DNA from: Siniperca chuatsi
Lineage: Eukaryota > Chordata > Actinopteri > Centrarchiformes > Sinipercidae
DNA length: 64,000 nucleotides
Assembly: GCF_020085105.1 (NCBI RefSeq)
Contig: NC_058046.1
Span: 25,176,675 to 25,240,674 of the forward strand
Direction: 5' to 3'
Both the position numbers and the translations under genes were made by a program. The notes beneath the pieces were generated by a model. The model did no database searches and had not been told where the DNA came from. It saw only the letters and a list, made by a program, of their open reading frames with translations. Shown one piece after another: positions 53,117-64,000 of the stretch (the first letter of the stretch is position 1; each line of letters begins with the position of its first letter).

Positions 53117-54385
53117 CCAATGTGTGTGTGTGTGTTTATGTGTGATCTTCCTCATGAAGTAGTGGGAGTGCGCTCTAATCTAACACAGATGGAAACAAAG
53201 AGGACAGACGCCGAACGAACTACCCCTGCCCATTATCCTCGAGTACCATGTTCTCAGCTATTTATTTGTGGAGTTAACAGACTGTAAAAACAATGAACAT
53301 GAATTATCCAATTCAAATAAAATCACTGTTGGTACTAAGAAAAGATTCTTGAGCTATTGAGGCTAAGTGATTTCCTGAGGAAGGGATGGGTTGAATAAAG
53401 AGGATAGTGGCTGTAACAAATGGCTCCTGGTGCCAGCTGGTTCCTGGCACAGATATAATGTCACCCACAGCCCATCACATGATGGTATGAAAAATCCATA
53501 GTATGCCAGTTTTATGTCACTCTACACTCATCAGTCAGTTTAAAAACTCAAGTAGTTTTAGATTAGTTTGAAACAGCTAGACTGAAGTAAATCACCTCCA
53601 AATGAATACACCTTTGACAGGTACCATTTACTGTATGTATGGTGTAGGCTAGATGTAGTGTATTACACTGTATATAGTAGGCCTACCTTTGTTTTTGTTT
53701 TTTTGTGCTTCTTGTAGTATATAGTAGATGATCATAATCTAATGTTCTAGTTTTAGGTTACTTCCCTTACCCATAATAGGCATCTGTTACTTTTGTACTT
53801 CCATTTGCTTTTTGACACTTAGATTTTTACCTGTGTGGGATGAATGAAGTTGATCTTATCTTGTCTAACAACAATAATCAATAATATATATCAACATTAT
53901 GCTTCACACAAATGTTTATTGTACCAAAGAATAAACACAAAGGAACACATTCTCCTGTTAAGGATAGTTTATTTATATTTAAATAAATACATTTAAATAT
54001 AATAGTATATTTCTATTTTTTAGATACTTGGTGGGTTGTTTGAACAAAATATCTCGAAAAATAGGTCAAAGTAACATTATATAACACTGACGTTTAAAAT
54101 CCTTACAAACTTATTTTATTAATTATATATAGATTATTATAAGGTTTTATTACATTAGTGTCACAGAGAAGCACGCTGGAGGAAATGATAGCTAAAGATA
54201 AAACACCTCAGAATAGATATTTTCCAGTCAAGTGTGTGCCCTGTTAACCGACCCGGAGCAGTTGGGGCAGTCCCGTCAGTATCGGCACCGCCCAGCAGCC
54301 TCATCATCCGCCCGGCCCGCCACGCTTCCCGCTGAGGTCACAGCAGCCCTCCCCCCTTCACACACCGGCAGGACCGGAGCGCTCC

Positions 54386-54493
54386 GATAAAAACTGGGAA
54401 CAGAGGAATGACCATCTCAATCCGAGCTGCAAATCCCAAGGACACTCACACTACTCCTGCAGAGACACTGAGAAGTTAGCGAGTTTTAACTTG
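54386..54493 (+). promoter_or_regulatory. plat core promoter and non-coding first exon
   Basis: A TATA-like GATAAAA at 54386-54392 precedes a short leader that ends with the donor AACTTG|GTAAGAG at 54493. Upstream, an AGGTCA half-site lies near 54336 and GC-rich sequence near 54300-54375. The start at about 54418 is inferred from TATA spacing. Confidence 0.5.
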
Positions 54494-57400
54494 GTAAGAG
54501 AGATTTTCACATTTGTTTTACAGATCTATAGAGATTATGCATCGGGCTGTTTTCTGCTAATGTAACAACTCAAGTTCTCATTGTGTTTCATTCGGAGTCG
54601 TTTTGCATGGCTGTTATTTGACGTGTCAAGGGGAAACACATTAAATATTTGATTGTCCAATTTGCATTTGATGAAAAGTAATTAAAATATTTTAACCAGT
54701 ACTCTTTAAGTTGATTTGACCAATTAGTGTGGCTGGGCAATATTCAGTAGTATTGTATAAAGTTTTACAGTACAATCTTATATGATGAGTTATCTTGACA
54801 CACAGTTCCCCCATTTTATTAAATGCTAATTAGCAAAAAATAAGTAAAAAGAAACAGTAGGGAATATACATTTAAAACATTAGTGCTACCACATTGTATA
54901 GTAACCTGCAACTCAGTGTAATTAACACTTGATTCAAGGTGACACAGTTTGTGATTATGGTGATATTAATTTGTCTGGTTTCACATTAACTGTGTAGGGA
55001 TTTGGATTACCTTGTGTTTGCTCATTCATTTGGCATCCAAACACTTTCTCACTCTGACTTCAGCAGGTTTTTACTGACCGCTCTCCATCCACATCCACCT
55101 GTTTACAAATTCCCTCACAGCATCACACACTCACTCACTCTTCATACCCCAAACTTTTCTCAGAAAGTAAAATCAGTAATCTGTGTCATCAAGGTCACTT
55201 CAGATCTTTTTGCAACACAAAAATCACAATGTTACAAATGTTTCAAGAATGTGGTGATATTGTGCTCTGCACAGGATCACTGACATGCAGAATCTTATCA
55301 GGCTAATTAGTTGGATTTGAGTCAGTGTTGGCGCTTTTCCTCCCCATTATCTGTCAGCGCTCATGCTCTCCATCCCACTGATACTCTGTACTGTTGCATG
55401 TGAAGTTTGCAAAGTAGAGTTTGTTTCCATTATCTGCATTCCCTGCAAATGTTTGTGAGTCACAGGATCAGTGAGTTGGGTAGTTCAGAGTAGTAGTGCT
55501 GGATCAGACTGTGGGAACATTGGCCAGAAGGTGTCGCTGAATCCCTCAAGAGCAAATAATTCAATACTGAGCGGCGGCTTTCACTTGAATCTGGACAAAA
55601 ACCCTGTTTCACATCTCTACTCTTCCTATCTGACTACATTTTTTAATTGTATCTTCATCTAATGAGCTTGATACTGGTTATAAATCCCATCAATGCCTCC
55701 GTCTGTCTCTGTGCAGTCCTGGAAACTGGGGTGACTCAGGACTACTCACTGTCTTTCTGCTGACCTCCGGGATTTAATTTCATCTCTTCTCCTTTCTCCC
55801 TCATCTCTCTGCTCTCTCCATCCTTTCATCTCCTTCCATGAAGCTGTCTCATGCTACATTATCTCCTCAGGTTTATTCTCATTTCTAATGTCAACACCTT
55901 TTCTTTCTTCCTGTCTCTTCTGGCTTTATGAGTCTGTGTTTCTTTCTGATAAGGAGTCAAGGCTTCATACTGTGCACAGAGGGAAGCTGTAAGGCAACAA
56001 TACAGCCCTCTGTTCTTGGGGACTTTACAGAGACGGATCACAGCTGGTTTATTGAAGCTTGACTGAACCCCCTCGAGTAAAGAATGCATAATGCCCGCTA
56101 AGTAGCTAACCGACATGACATTACATGCCAAAACACTTCATCAGCAAGCATACTACACACATGCAAACTTTTTAACTGAAGGAACAATGACTAAACTGAA
56201 GCTATTGTAAAGGTTGAATGCAGGTTTAGGGATCCCAGCAGGTCAAACCAGTTCAAAAATGTGTTGTAAGATTTGCTACCGGAAACTGACGCTGCCAGCC
56301 TGCTATGACAAAAGAATGGGAATAGTGTTTACAATCCAATCCCACAAATGTTGAGCTCTCTAAGAAATATTGTTAAGAAACTAGCTTCAGTGCCAAACGA
56401 CTATAAAAGTGCTACAATGCTCACTGTAAAGGTGTTTCCTCTGCCACTTCCTCCCCTGGATGCCAGTATGGGTAGTCCACCCACGCTAAGTACTTTATTA
56501 AGTATCAATTCTGACATTGCATAGAAGAGAGACAGGAAAAGTAACCTAAGAGGTGCTTTAAAGGGCACAGTGAACCATAATTTGAACTTCACAGGCAACT
56601 ATGTTCCCTGCACGTCTAACCATTCTCACCGTTTTAGACTTTGACATTTGTTGGCCTTACTGGCAGACAAGAATGTCTCACCTCCGACCTTTACAACATC
56701 AGCGCACCATCATCATTACATATCCTTGCTAATGGTCCGGTGAACTCACCGCTAAGATGAAAAGCCTGTGGTCAGCACTTAAGACCAGTTCCATTAAATA
56801 TACTGAAGCTGCACACAAATAGGAAATTAACAATGACGGAAAACTTTCAGTTTTGGGCATAAACTGTGTGTGTGTGTGTGTGTGTGTGTTTTTGTGTGTG
56901 TGTCATCTCTTGCATGTGTTTGCTTTCCCAAAGTGGTGCATTTTAAATCTGCTGTTATGAAGCTGCTGCTGACTCACAGTCTGCAGATGTTTGCAAAGAT
57001 GTTTTAATTTCTTCCATTCATATTTGACCTACTAGGGGAACCACTCTCAGCTCAGGCTGCAGGCTGTACATGTTTGAACTATTAACTGATTGGGTGTAAC
57101 AGACAGAATACCTTAACCCCATCAGTGCCAGTGGGACGCCGCTGGTGTCCCGCTTACTTTTTAAGAGAGGCTTGCTCATGAACCGATTGCTGTATCTCGC
57201 TATCAGTCAACATATCAATAGCTCTGGTCATTATGAGCAAAATCAGAAATCGTTATTGGTCCTAACCCCACCTGACGTGTTGTTATGGCGATACAAGCAA
57301 CGTGTGCACATCAAAGTTTGGTTGTGTCCCACTCTCCTTTATGGGAGAAGAGGCTATTCACCGAATAGTTACTGATGTTATTTATTGGTTATGATGCTCT

Positions 57401-60153
57401 TGTAAACAATTTAAACTCAAGGTTTTGACCCTTGTGCCTGTTTTCTTTATGAGGCTGTTGTAAGCTCATAGTCGCTGCCAGTTACACCCAAATCCTCACA
57501 GATATCACTGATTATTTTGATTACTGTTCTGTAATGAGCGATCACATTTGACACCTTCAGAATTTTTATAAAATGCATTTTGTAACAGAAATTCTCCAGG
57601 CAAACCTAAATTCATATGAAATATTTCTGCATTTTCAAGTAGCCCTAGTTATCCTGAAAAAGAAAATACGCAATACGCCTATTTTTGAAGCTAATAAGTC
57701 ATATAAACGCAAGTAACACAAAACCACAGCTAAGAGTAGATCACCTCGAGGAAGTTAGCTCCACTATATACTACATAAAACTAAAGAAGAGTTTTACTTT
57801 GTATCCTGTAAATGAGACATGTTTATTTTGTGTGTTTGTATGTCTGTTCGTATGCATTAAATGGGATTGTTGAAGGAGCAGTGTTTGATGGCGCCCCAAA
57901 CGGGGCCTCTGCATGTCAGACGTCACAGACTTTAAAAAGGGTGGGACACATATGTTTATATCTGATATCTGTGCATGTTGGTATGTGTTTTTGTGTGTGC
58001 ATGAGTTGATATGTACGCATGTTTCCGAAATGCACGGGGCCCGTATTGGCAGTATTTTAGCAGGAAACACATGTTTTCAGCTGACAGGGCTGGAGAGAGG
58101 GGCGACTGGACGGAGCTGAACAGCTGCACAAAGGAAACAAAAAGGAAACTAGTGTGTTGTTGTCGCCCTGCCAGAGAGGCTCAGTTAGGGGGTAAAAGCA
58201 CAGGTCAATAGGGTTTTTTTTTGTCTGAGGCAAGGACAGCTTTCAAGGGTCCTCTTAATGGTGAGTGTGCGAATGCATGTGTGTGTCTGTGTTTTAAACT
58301 TGTTTTCAAAGTCAAATCGTGAGAGGGAGTCTTTGTTCAAATGATCAATGAGCAGAATGAACAGTAAACCTTTGTGTGTAGGGCTGTTAATTAGCTCCAC
58401 GTTCCTGAGCCCTTTGTGTAATGTGTGTGTGAGAGAGTATGTGTGTATGTGTGTGCGGCTGCCAGCGTAGCTGTTTTATCTCACTGATATATCATAACAG
58501 AGCGCTGTTTTCTATTTGCCCAGTCAGCCACAGAAGGTGAGTCAGTGAAGAACCAGCCGACAGAGAGGAGAGTATAAAAATGTACAGGCATGGAGGCACA
58601 TGGTTATTGCAGTATGTCTGGGTCTTTGCAGGCATGTGTCTGTAGAAGACGTTTCTAAACGGTTATTTTTAAAACATCTTGGAAGTTCTTTATATTGAGG
58701 TCATTGTGTGCAACTTTCTTTTTCTTCTCTCTCCCATTTTCCTCTCTACTCTGTCTTCCACTCACCCCCTCTTTCTTTTGTGACTCATGTTTACTCACAC
58801 TTGACTGAGGAGCAACAGGCGCTTTGCTCTATACCTCTTTACTCCTTTGACTCCTTCATAACAGAGAAGAGGAACAAGTCTGATATCAGACATCTTTTTC
58901 TGGAAGTATAAAAGGGAAATATGAGTTTAGTTACTTTTTCTTGCTCCAGCTTCCTCTTCTGTTTCCTTCTCCTTCCCTTTAAAATCTTGACTCATGTTAT
59001 CCTCCTACAACTGCTGCTTTGCTCTGTTAGAGGAGGAATGCTGTCAGTATGGTGGAGAAACCTTCTGCTGTGCATACTGCCTTTAATCCCTCCAGGGTTG
59101 TCCAGATTGTGTTGTTTGATATGGTGGTCAGTGTCCCATTCTTTGCATAGAGGGAAGATAATCTACTTCCTGTTCATTCCCAGTGGGGAAGTTATAGATG
59201 AATTATGATAAAAGGGAAATGAATTTAAGCAGGACTACAAAGACATATACCACACACATTTGTTGAACTCATCCTCCTATCAGACTGTCCTGCACAGGCA
59301 GGGAAAACTTCCTGTCTGAGTCAAAAGTCAACACAACTTCAAGAAACTATAAATGGCCTCCAATTTCCCACAAGCTCCCCACCTTGCCCACCCTTTCCTC
59401 TCCAGTGGATTCACTCAGTAGCAGGCATAGGGATGGGGAAAGGAAGCTGAACAGAGAAACAGTATAGTGGGGGGAAGGTGACCAGGGTCGTTTGTTTTCC
59501 TGCAATTGTTGGCTCAGTATTAATGAGAGATTCATGACAAAAGAGATACACCAATGATCCATTCTCAGTCACTCACTCACCTTACTGTGCTGAACCTCTT
59601 ATTTTGTTAGAAATTGAAGGGAGTTTTCTCTGGGTTTACACTGGTGCCAATGTTTTCATTTTGGTTGTGTGTGTGTGTGTGTGTTATGTCAGTATTGATT
59701 GTTAATATTAGTGTGTTTGGGGACATACAAAGAACACATTTTTTAAAAAGGATGCAGGAAAGAAGTGCTGAATGTTCGGATTATTTACAACTTATTTGAC
59801 AATTTCAATTATTGCTCATTTACTACTTTGCAGTCTTTGTAGTGACATGCAGTCAGTTTGCCAGAATCAGATTTCGTATTGTACCCCCTTTAATACTATT
59901 TTGTCTAAAAAATTGAAACATTATTAAAAATGCTTACTAATGTTTAATGAAAGAATGTTATGACTGATCTGCGCAAATCTAATGTCATTTATTAATGGCC
60001 AGTCAGTCTTATGATTAGCCTATCGTGGTTTGTCTTTGTCTTTGCTTTTCTCAACACGCAACTTGTGTAGGTAAAAGTGCTTGCATATGTCGGTCTAAAC
60101 TGTATTAGTCTTAAGTCAGTTGTGTCTAATATGTATTTCTATTCCACTTCCAG
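54494..60153. other. plat intron 1
   Basis: Intron of about 5.7 kb between the leader exon and the signal-peptide exon. It contains (GT)n tracts at 56865-56890 and 59664-59684 and several pyrimidine-rich stretches. No conserved coding frame was seen. Confidence 0.6.
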
Positions 60154-60168
60154 ACCACTTGAGTAGCC

Positions 60169-63100
60169 ATGACCAGAACACTTGGACTATTAATGCTCCT
60201 GCCTGCTCTCTGCTGCTCCCTAGTGGACAATGTGAGTACTACATCATTGTCATGATAGGACCAACAAGTGATTTTGCATGTTTCAGCACATTAACTACAA
60301 ATCCTGCATACTTAACAAGGGCTTATCTTAATATGTTTCAATTATGTGGTTTATAATCCATCTGAGCAAACATTTAGTCTGCTTAGTATTTTTGCCTTTG
60401 TGTTTTTGTTGCATGGTGATGCGGTTTTGAGCATTGACTGGTTTGAAAACGCCTCCCTGGTGGTGCCCTCAAGTGCTTGCCTGAAAGTTCAACATCCGAG
60501 ACTTAAGAGTCAGCTGCTGAACCACAACATTTTAAATGCAAAAAGCTACTTCATTAATCAATTAAACAAAATAAATATTAATTCATTCTTCATGTTGTTT
60601 TGAAACAATATAGCTCATAAACACACTGTTGTCCTGCAGCTAACTCTCAAGTCCTGGGTGTTGGAGCACTTCTGTACTGTGTATACCCACAAGTGACTAA
60701 AACTTAAAGGCAGCTTGTGAAGAAAGTTTCAAGTCTCTGCAAGTTTATTTTCACAGTGTCCTGAAGAAAATAAAAGCACTGGCTGCCTGGGATGGAAACC
60801 AATGCCATGCAACTGATTCCCATGCACTGCTACTCTGTGTTTAACATATCTTTTCTATTGCAGGTGGAGCTGCTCCGCACTAAGAGAGGGGCTCGTTTTT
60901 ACAGAGGTGAGCCTGGCAGGCAGCCAGCTAGACGGACGCTTTTGATTATTCATGTCGAGAAGTCTTCACCTTCCTTTGATACCTCCTGTGAGCCCCCATC
61001 ACACTTCTGTTTGTCTTCCCTAATAACACCACCAACACCACCGCCATCATCATCATTGTCCTTCTCAGATTCTTTTAACTCACTGTTCATGTGTTTGTGT
61101 TCCTCTCTGTTTTGTACCTTTATGTTTGTAACCACTTTTACATGTGACAATGATTACGTTTACTGTGTCTTGGCTGTATACTTATTCTTTGTGTGTGTGT
61201 GTGTATGTTTTCTCAGTATATTGTGTGGATAGTGAGACGTCAGCTGTGCGTAGTTCTGGGGACACGTGGCTGCGATGGAGGGGACAGCGTGTGGAGTATT
61301 GCCGTTGTGCATTAAAAGGACGAGAGCATTGTCACATTGTGCCCGTCATCAGTGAGTGTGACATGGATGCATACACACACAAACACATGTGGATTGGCTG
61401 ACTTTTCTGACTTGTCTTACTTTCTTGTCTCTTTCTGTCTGCGTTTTAGTTCGCAATGAGCAGAATATAATCTTCTGTTTGTTAATGTGTCTGTCAATCT
61501 GCTTGCCTGCCCTTACTGACCTCATCTCTTTCATTATAACTTCCCTTTACCTCTAACTTGCTGTTACAACCTCAGATGATTATTTTTTTGTTGGCTTTCC
61601 TTGCTCATGTGTCCAAATTGCTGTTATTTCAGTGCATCCAAATGAAGAGCTGTTGGGTTTCTGTGTTTTTGAGTTGGCATAGTTTATTCTGAGATTGTTT
61701 GAAATATTCCTGCCAGACAAGCCCTTGTGCGCACTTTCACCCCCATTGACGAATTCTGTGAAGCATGACTGCCCCTCCCTCAGACAAATTACAACCACAT
61801 TTTCAGTCTGCCAAACTGCACCGTCTGTGAGCTCATACCACTGGGAGCGAGTGGGGTGCTGTTATTCTGAACGCTAGCCTTTAGGAAATGTTGAAATAAT
61901 AAATGAAAAACTAAACTGGTGATGACCTAAAAGTTTTGCTTGAGAAAGAAATCCTCGGCATTACATTACATTTTAAAAGTGAAGCAATGAAGATGTTTGC
62001 TAGTGTGTAACTAGAGAGTCAGGATGAACCATGCACACAGACCTTTGCATACTACTCAATGTTTCGATGTCAAATGTGACGCACAAGGCCAAACCCACAA
62101 ATTAAACTCTCTATATACGCAAGTGGCCATGACCACTCAATCATATTCTGATTATTCAAATTGTTTGTTTGCTGAAGAACTGGATGACTTATAACTGACT
62201 AACCAGCTCTCTGTCTGCCCCATCCAGACTGCTACGTGTCTCAGTGCTATAACGGAGGAACCTGTAAGGAGGCCGTGTACACTTCAGACTACATTTGCCA
62301 GTGTCCTCCAGGCTTCAGTGGGACTCAGTGTGAGATCAGTAAGTAATCAACAAACTCTTTAATCTTGGGCACGATTATTATCGATTAACCTGCAAGCTTT
62401 TTTCTCGATAAATCGGTTAAACGTTTTTTTCTGTAAAATGTCAGTTAATTGACTTATTGTTTAAGCTCTACTTTAATTTCTTATTTAGTCTTCCTGTGCT
62501 GCATCAGGTACACCCTGGCTATTCCACTATATCCAGTATTTGCATTTGCATATGTTTTACTTTAAAGCAACAATAAACAGGGTGACCGGTGACACAAAAC
62601 TGATGAAAACTTTCTACAAACTTGTTAATGACTCTAGATAAAGTCATAGTCTGACTGTGTGACTCAAACAGTAGGTGTCATGGGCCTGTGGTTTGGAGAG
62701 AAGAAGAAAGGATCATAAACTATGGAAAGACATACTGGGATATAAATGTTTTTGTTTCTGCGGTGACTTTTTAAGGCTTTAGGGACTCCCCACCCTCTAA
62801 GTGGGATAATTACGCAAACCCCAGTGGTCAAATCCAAGTGATTTCAGTGAAAGTGTAATTAGTTACGATGGCCAGACTCAATAAATCTGAATATATTTAC
62901 GATCATCATAGTTTATGTTTGGTCATTGTTTTAAACCACTAATTGGAAAAATACAATATAAATGCCATTAGGACACAAGTTGTGAGTTTAATGTCTTAAT
63001 AACAATGTTTTAATAATTTGTCCAAATATTTTGAATGGCCTAAGTTTTTCCAGATCCAATAAACATGCTTTATTGTGCAGAATAAATGAATTAGGTCAGT

Positions 63101-63350
63101 TATTAGAGTGATATCAGTCTCATATATAAATTAGTGACACTATATCCAGTTTAATTTTGCCTCTTTCTCCAACAGACACCAATGAGAAGTGTGCTGTGGG
63201 GCAAGGTGGAGGGTACCGCGGCACATGGAGTATCAGCCATTCAGGAGCAGAGTGCATCAACTGGAACGCTACGTCTCTGAGAGGAAGGAGGTTCACAGCT
63301 AGAAAATTGGATGCCAGCAGTCTTGGACTGGGCAATCACAACTTCTGCAG
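60169..63350 (+). CDS. plat: Tissue-type plasminogen activator, N-terminal part (5 coding exons, runs off the window)
   Basis: Secreted serine protease that converts plasminogen to plasmin; only the non-catalytic N-terminus is in the window. Coding exons: 60169-60231, 60864-60906, 61217-61351, 62228-62338, 63176-63350. The signal peptide is MTRTLGLLMLLPALCCSL. A basic RTKR site precedes GARFYR, matching the mature start of mammalian tPA. The fibronectin type I finger (VYCVDSE to HCHIVPVI) has four Cys. The EGF-like domain is CYVSQCYNGGTC to CQCPPGFSGTQCEI, with six Cys. The first half of kringle 1 has YRGTWS, GAECINWNATSL and LGLGNHNFCR; NAT keeps the glycosylation sequon. Remaining kringle and protease exons lie beyond 64000. 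The finger-EGF-kringle order also occurs in HGFAC and F12, but linkage to ikbkb and the short leader favour plat. Confidence 0.9.
62365..62471. repeat. TAGGGCTGCAAC-type MITE, truncated copy 3
   Basis: GGGCACGATTATTATCGATT followed by TTTTTTCTCGATAAATCGG and ending TTTAAGCTCTA matches the termini of the 44434-44809 family with most of the body lost. Confidence 0.6.
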
Positions 63351-64000
63351 GTATGTGACCAGTTGAATCTGTTTAGTGCTCGAGTATCTGTAGGAATAAA
63401 CTGCAAATATTTACTGTGTCCATGCAATTTAATCAAGGAGGGGGTCTGATCATCCAAAACATACTGGTTAAATTCTAATTAACCCGACAGAAATGATGTG
63501 CCACTGTATTCAGGCATTTAATTAAATTAATTGATTGATCGGACTGTGGCACTATAGCTGAAGGTGAGAATGTCTTACTTTGAATGGCAAAACCTGATAT
63601 ACCATCTTTGTAACGGCTCAGTTTACCAAAAGCATGAGTCACAGACAAGGCAGGTAGGTTAAAAGCACAGTTTACTGGGTTAAGGAGCAACAGGTAAGAA
63701 ACTGAAACAGGTAACTAAGTTCAAAGAGTATAAACAAGCTGGCAAATGTCCAGAGGACAGACAGGAAACAGGCAAAAAGGCTCAAACACTATGGCTAAGG
63801 TGGCTCAATAGAAGATCTGGCAAAGTGAATTAGTGACTTGGCAGGAAAATAGGCAGAAGAAAAGATACAAAAATTAACAATTGGATGATGTGACAATCAG
63901 TCTAATTGTTGGGATGGTGCATTTTAAAACTGTTTGGTTTTGTCATCATTTATGTGAGCCACGAGCCTGTTTACTCATTGTCCTTGCCTTTCTTTCTCCC
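63351..64000. other. plat intron to window edge
   Basis: Starts with the donor GTATGTG after the kringle half-exon. From about 63640 to 63900 it holds AGGAAACAGGCAAAAAGGCT, GACAAGGCAGGTAGG and similar short quasi-repeats, typical of a dispersed fish element. No exon is seen before the right edge. Confidence 0.55.

Larger units (their letters stand above)
49560..54385. other. Intergenic region between divergent ikbkb and plat
   Basis: No conserved coding frame. It is largely repeat-derived: a hAT-like end near 50140-50220, a complete MITE at 51415-51697, and truncated relatives of two other elements between 51801 and 52221, followed by another MITE-like piece to about 52400. The right end becomes GC-richer at the plat promoter. 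Confidence 0.65.

Noticed and set aside
60792-61232. 146-codon open frame on the plus strand
   Set aside because: It includes the real plat exon 60864-60906 but reads through its donor into intron; the domain-consistent path is the spliced one.

Overview
The window is nuclear DNA of a ray-finned fish, most likely a percomorph teleost. It holds intron-rich vertebrate genes with canonical GT-AG exons, AT-rich introns, dinucleotide repeats, and many short non-autonomous DNA transposons of types I recognise from spiny-rayed fish. The organism call is inference; no species can be named. There is no bacterial, phage or CRISPR content. Seven protein-coding genes can be reconstructed exon by exon; six are complete and one runs off the right edge.

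Layout, left to right: rpl6 (+, 673-3909), ribosomal protein L6; dynll1 (-, 4822-6264), dynein light chain LC8, tail-to-tail with rpl6; polb (-, 9747-14631), DNA polymerase beta; enkd1 (-, 15378-17539), enkurin-domain centrosome/cilium protein; vdac3 (+, coding 25171-28337, first exon near 19400-19526), mitochondrial porin, head-to-head with enkd1; ikbkb (-, coding 30934-47395, first exon near 49324), IKK-beta kinase, tail-to-tail with vdac3; plat (+, first exon near 54418-54493, coding 60169 to beyond 63350), tissue plasminogen activator, head-to-head with ikbkb. Every splice junction given keeps the reading frame. Protein lengths match the families: LC8 89 aa, polb 336, enkd1 359, vdac3 283, ikbkb 743, rpl6 258.

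The genes are not an operon; they are neighbours. plat, ikbkb, polb and vdac3 form a conserved vertebrate block (human 8p11), here rearranged: vdac3 is inverted relative to ikbkb, enkd1 lies between vdac3 and polb, and no dkk4 is seen. rpl6 and dynll1 come from a different human region (12q24).

Space between exons is largely mobile-element debris: hAT-type and TTAA-type MITEs, nested insertions, tRNA-derived SINE pieces, microsatellites, and a striking 94-base inverted duplicate inside ikbkb. The most interesting single signal is a 3-nucleotide alternative exon (ATG) in vdac3, at the position where mammals carry one. I found no previously undescribed multi-gene system.
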